From: an uncultured Ruminococcus sp.
Lineage (GTDB): Bacteria > Bacillota > Clostridia > Oscillospirales > Ruminococcaceae
Reading direction: 5' to 3'
DNA: 64,000 nucleotides
NCBI GenBank assembly: GCA_902783005.1
Contig: CACZPI010000143.1
Coordinates: 20,145-84,144 of the forward strand
In this document: positions 61,184-64,000 of the stretch, in pieces
Position numbering within the stretch: the first letter of the stretch is position 1
Layout: every line of letters starts with the position of its first letter
The notes under the pieces: model-generated
Told to the model about the DNA's origin: nothing
Database searches by the model: none
Seen by the model: the letters and a program-made list of their open reading frames with translations, nothing else
Translations under genes and position numbers: made by a program

Positions 61184-63628
61184 TTATTCCGTCACAGGAA
61201 GCTCCTTCACCAGGCTGACCAGATAGCGCAGAATGACCAGCGAATCCGATCCGTCGAGCTTGTTGTCCTTCAGGACGTCCGCATTGGCCCTTGCCTTCTC
61301 ATCGAGCTCTACCATGCCAAGCAGGCTCTTGTTGAGCTGGATGACGTCAAGCAGCTCCACCTTCTCATTGAGATCCACGTCGCCGTAGAGAATGCCGTCC
61401 GTGCTTTCGTTCGGCTTCGTATCGGTCGTCGTCTCTGTGGTCTCGGTGTTCTCTGTGGTTTCCGTTGCCTCGGAGGAAGGCTGGGTCGGGTTCGTCACAT
61501 TATCGCCGCGTGTCGGCGCCACATACGGTGCAGGCTTTGTGCCGTCGGGCTCGGTGCCCCATACCAGCTTGCCGTCCACATACATGGTGATGTGCTCGTT
61601 GAGAGAATCCGCGCTCTTGAGATCGGTCGTATTCTCAACGCCCTCATAGGAGTAGTCATTGGACGGATCCCAGGCGCCCTTGGTCGGCTGGCCGTCGATC
61701 GCATCCGGAATGGAGACACGGAACTGCACTTCATCACGGTGCTCGCTCTGGCCGGTCGGCTGAATGGCTCTGCCGTCAGCAAACTTCACTTCTGCATAAT
61801 AGGTGTTGCCGGTAGGATCGCCCTCATACAGGAACGGGCCGTCAACAGTCGCATAACCCTGCTGGCCTTCCTGGTACTGCTGGGACTTGCCCTCGACCTT
61901 GATCTGGTCAACGGAAATGCCTGCTGCCTTCATCTCTTCTACATTAAAGTAATAGCGGTAGGAAATGTCCTTTGCCACTCTTGCCGGCCATGCGGTATGG
62001 TTCATTGCCCATGCCTTGATCTCGGTATAGCTGTCGCCGCTGCCGTTGAGAACGGCTGCCACTTCCCATTCTGCCCAGGTCGGGGTCTCTGTCGGCGGGA
62101 AATCGGCCAGAATGGAGGTACCCGGATAATCCTCAAGCATTGCGCACAGTGCTGCGGTATAGCCGGCATTGTAGTCAATGGCGACCTCGGTGTACTGGTA
62201 ATCGGAAACCGATACCTTCTCGTCGTCATAATTGCCGTCCTGATCCGGGCCGCCGATCAGGGCGCCGTACAGAGTATGAGCATACTCGGTCTGCCAGCCC
62301 TCTTCGGAGGTCGTCTTCTTGCCCAGCTCGTTCCAGTGATCATCGTGGATGCCGGAAGCGGTTCTGTGGTGGATCGCGGTCGGATTCTTCTCGCCCATGC
62401 CCAGGACATAGCTCATGCCCAGGTCATTGTCACCGAAGCAGTAATCCATCTGGGATTTGCCCCATTCGCGGAACTTCTTGGCTCTGTCGGCATCATCGGC
62501 AAACATCTTGTCAGCGGAAACGAATGCCAGCCATGCGGTGGTGGTGGCATGACGCAGGCAGCCCCACTGGAACAGCCATGCCAGGCCGTCCTTGGTGTAC
62601 TTGATGTCGCCGCCGCCGTTGATCCAGTGCTCAATGTGCTTGGCAACGTGATTCTTCCACTGCTCATTGCCGGTATTCTCGGCATAGAGGTAAGCTGCCG
62701 CCTGGGAGGTATCGTCCCAGCAAAGACCCCAGGTGAACTTCGGCTCTGTGGACTGGTTCTCGGTCGGGAAATTCGGGATATAATCCTTCTCAACCTTGTC
62801 GATGTAGCTCTGCTCACCGGTTGCCTTGTAGAGCCATCCGGCTGCATACATGCAGTCATCGAGCCAGGAGGAGGTGTTGTAGAAGCCGGACATGCCGCCG
62901 ATGGCATCCTTCTCGGCATTGCGCCACTTGTCGGCGTATTCAAACAGCTCCTTGGCATTCTTCAGGTATTCTGCTGCCTTGTCGGGCTTGGTGTCCTTGA
63001 AGATCAGATAGCCCTCAGCCAGTGCCGCAGCACACAGTGCAGCGGTGGAGGAATTCTCGATCAGGTCATACGGACGCTCCCAGTCGCCATTGTTCAGGTG
63101 ATGCTTGCGCAGATAGACCTCAGCGCTGCACCAGATGTTGTGATCGGTGGAGCCGCCGGTGAAATCGCCGATGGTGCCGACCATCTTGCCGTCGCCAAGG
63201 TAGCAGGCATTGACATAATCCAGACCCCATTCCAGGTTGTTGCGGTAGATCTCGCCAAGGCCGGCCTTATCGACAGCATCCTTGTACTCCAGATAGCCCC
63301 ACGCCATAATGGACGCAGAATAGGCATTTGTATGGGTGAACTTGAAATGGTCACCTGCGTCGAACCAGCCGCCGGGTACGAAATCGGTATCCTTGCCGGA
63401 TTCATCGACCATCGCATCGCCGCGCCAGGTGATGTAGTTCCAGTCCGGGAGCACGCCGGACTGCTGTGCCTCGTAGAAGAACATGGACTTCTGGAGTGCT
63501 TCGGCGTAATTGTAATCCCCGGCACTCGCCGTGATCGGAGCCGTACCAAGCACGCCCTGCAGCGGTGCCGTCAGTGCGGAGGCACACATTGCAAGACCGG
63601 CCAGTACAGCCGTCAGCTTCTTGTTCAT
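61184..63628 (-). CDS. Dockerin-bearing GH9 endoglucanase (GH9-CBM3c-dockerin)
   Basis: Secreted 814-residue cellulosomal enzyme. Signal peptide to ~residue 42 (ITASA|GDYN); GH9 ~43-485 starting YNYAEALQKSMFFYEAQQSG with GGWFDAGDHFKFTHTNAYSA, IHHRTASG and the acid in TEVAIDYNAGYTAALCAML; CBM3c ~510-690 (EWEVAAVLNGSGDSYTEIKA, YRYYFNVEEMKAAGISVDQI); Thr/Glu-rich linker (ATETTENTETTETTTDTKPN); dockerin ~745-814 with Ca loops DVDLNEKVELLD and DVLKDNKLDGSD. Position 3 of the second loop is Leu, not Asp/Asn. This layout is that of processive endoglucanases such as Cel9G/Cel9I, so that role is inferred. ATG at 63628 follows GAGAGGGG. Confidence 0.95.
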   Translation of the reverse strand: MNKKLTAVLAGLAMCASALTAPLQGVLGTAPITASAGDYNYAEALQKSMFFYEAQQSGVLPDWNYITWRGDAMVDESGKDTDFVPGGWFDAGDHFKFTHTNAYSASIMAWGYLEYKDAVDKAGLGEIYRNNLEWGLDYVNACYLGDGKMVGTIGDFTGGSTDHNIWCSAEVYLRKHHLNNGDWERPYDLIENSSTAALCAAALAEGYLIFKDTKPDKAAEYLKNAKELFEYADKWRNAEKDAIGGMSGFYNTSSWLDDCMYAAGWLYKATGEQSYIDKVEKDYIPNFPTENQSTEPKFTWGLCWDDTSQAAAYLYAENTGNEQWKNHVAKHIEHWINGGGDIKYTKDGLAWLFQWGCLRHATTTAWLAFVSADKMFADDADRAKKFREWGKSQMDYCFGDNDLGMSYVLGMGEKNPTAIHHRTASGIHDDHWNELGKKTTSEEGWQTEYAHTLYGALIGGPDQDGNYDDEKVSVSDYQYTEVAIDYNAGYTAALCAMLEDYPGTSILADFPPTETPTWAEWEVAAVLNGSGDSYTEIKAWAMNHTAWPARVAKDISYRYYFNVEEMKAAGISVDQIKVEGKSQQYQEGQQGYATVDGPFLYEGDPTGNTYYAEVKFADGRAIQPTGQSEHRDEVQFRVSIPDAIDGQPTKGAWDPSNDYSYEGVENTTDLKSADSLNEHITMYVDGKLVWGTEPDGTKPAPYVAPTRGDNVTNPTQPSSEATETTENTETTETTTDTKPNESTDGILYGDVDLNEKVELLDVIQLNKSLLGMVELDEKARANADVLKDNKLDGSDSLVILRYLVSLVKELPVTE

Positions 63629-63700
63629 AGGAAATACCCCTCTCAATTAAAATTCCGATAACGTCCGCGGCGTGCAGACCGCAAACAGTTATACACTTTT

Positions 63701-63729
63701 ATTTTACACCAGGCAGGGCGCTTTGTCAA
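63701..63729 (-). promoter_or_regulatory. Promoter of GH9-CBM3-dockerin gene
   Basis: TTGACA (63724-63729) and TAAAAT (63701-63706) with a 17-bp spacer, minus strand, leader about 65 nt. Confidence 0.85.
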
Positions 63730-63742
63730 GCATTTTCCGAAT

Positions 63743-63779
63743 AAAATTAGATCCCCCACCGGAAAACCGATGGGGGATC
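63743..63779 (-). terminator. Intrinsic terminator after gdhA
   Basis: GATCCCCCACCGG (63750-63762) and CCGATGGGGGATC (63767-63779), 13-bp stem with one mismatch-like pair, TTTT loop, then TAATTTTATT on the minus strand. Confidence 0.88.
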
Positions 63780-63813
63780 CAGAGGAATGTAAATGAAACG
63801 TCAGTCTCAAAAA

Positions 63814-64000
63814 TCAGACAACGCCCTGAGCCTTCATAGCCTCAGCAACCTTCAGGAAGCCTGCGATGTTTGCGCCTGCTACCAGATCGTCGCCCAGGCC
63901 GTACTCGTTTGCTGCCTTGACGGAGGACTCGAAGATGTTCTTCATGATGCCCTTGAGCTTCTCGTCAACCTCTTCTGCAGTCCAGTTGTAGCGCATGGAG
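63814..64000 (-). CDS. gdhA: NADP-type glutamate dehydrogenase, C-terminal end only
   Basis: Glutamate dehydrogenase joins ammonia to 2-oxoglutarate with NADPH and is a major nitrogen entry in rumen and gut bacteria. Only the last ~61 codons lie in the window; the gene enters from the right edge. The end SMRYNWTAEEVDEKLKGIMK, IFESSVKAANEYGLGDDLVA and GANIAGFLKVAEAMKAQGVV is the standard hexameric GdhA tail (the GANIAGF and AMxAQG motifs). Followed by a strong terminator. Confidence 0.93.
   Translation of the reverse strand, partial: SMRYNWTAEEVDEKLKGIMKNIFESSVKAANEYGLGDDLVAGANIAGFLKVAEAMKAQGVV

Overview
The window reads as chromosome of an anaerobic, cellulolytic Firmicute of the Ruminococcus type (Oscillospiraceae). 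The reasons are four family 9 glycoside hydrolases, three of them ending in Ruminococcus-style dockerins, a fused IspH/ribosomal protein S1 gene, Clostridia-type gene order, sporulation-family genes (yqfC, yqfD, a ylbJ-like gene) and GC-rich third codon positions. It resembles R. champanellensis or R. flavefaciens, but the species is inference.

Layout. (1) 1-19146, minus strand: a long housekeeping series read from trmH down through dprA, topA, trmFO, a 16-codon ORF, plsX, rnc, a radical SAM gene, smc, ftsY, rdgB, yhbY, nadD, yqeK, an LCP gene, rsfS and a small membrane protein to leuS, which runs off the left edge. (2) 19165-20797, minus: infC-rpmI-rplT behind a consensus promoter and a ~300-nt leader with an attenuator hairpin. 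(3) 20871-27511, plus: a pilin-like gene, phoH, ybeY, era, yqzL, recO and mutS2. (4) 27546-32408, plus: a LacI-like sensor/GGDEF protein followed by a membrane-anchored GH9 cellulase. (5) 32419-33421, plus: glutathione peroxidase and an OhrR-type regulator. (6) 33455-37367, minus: accessory genes (NAD-dependent epimerase, orphan solute-binding lipoprotein, ArsR regulator, SDR). (7) 37431-40242, minus: 3-methyladenine glycosylase, RqcH and a membrane protein. (8) 40268-49494, minus: one operon tepA-ftsK-MBL-DUF3006-HI0933-cmk-plsC-ispH/rpsA. (9) 49510-52428, minus: a small acidic protein, PspA, an Lgt-like protein and an unknown membrane protein. (10) 52486-63729: three dockerin-bearing GH9 genes with ylbJ and yqfC-yqfD between the first and second. 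(11) The tail of gdhA at the right edge.

The genes outside the GH9 loci are mostly core replication, translation and envelope functions. The cellulases are scattered as single transcription units with their own promoters and terminators, not as one operon. Two GH9 architectures recur: CBM4-Ig-GH9 (one membrane-anchored copy, one dockerin copy) and GH9-CBM3c-dockerin (two copies). Together they would supply cell-bound and cellulosome-bound attack on cellulose. The sensor/GGDEF gene beside the anchored enzyme suggests a link between a sugar signal and cyclic-di-GMP. No rRNA, tRNA, CRISPR array, insertion sequence or prophage was seen.
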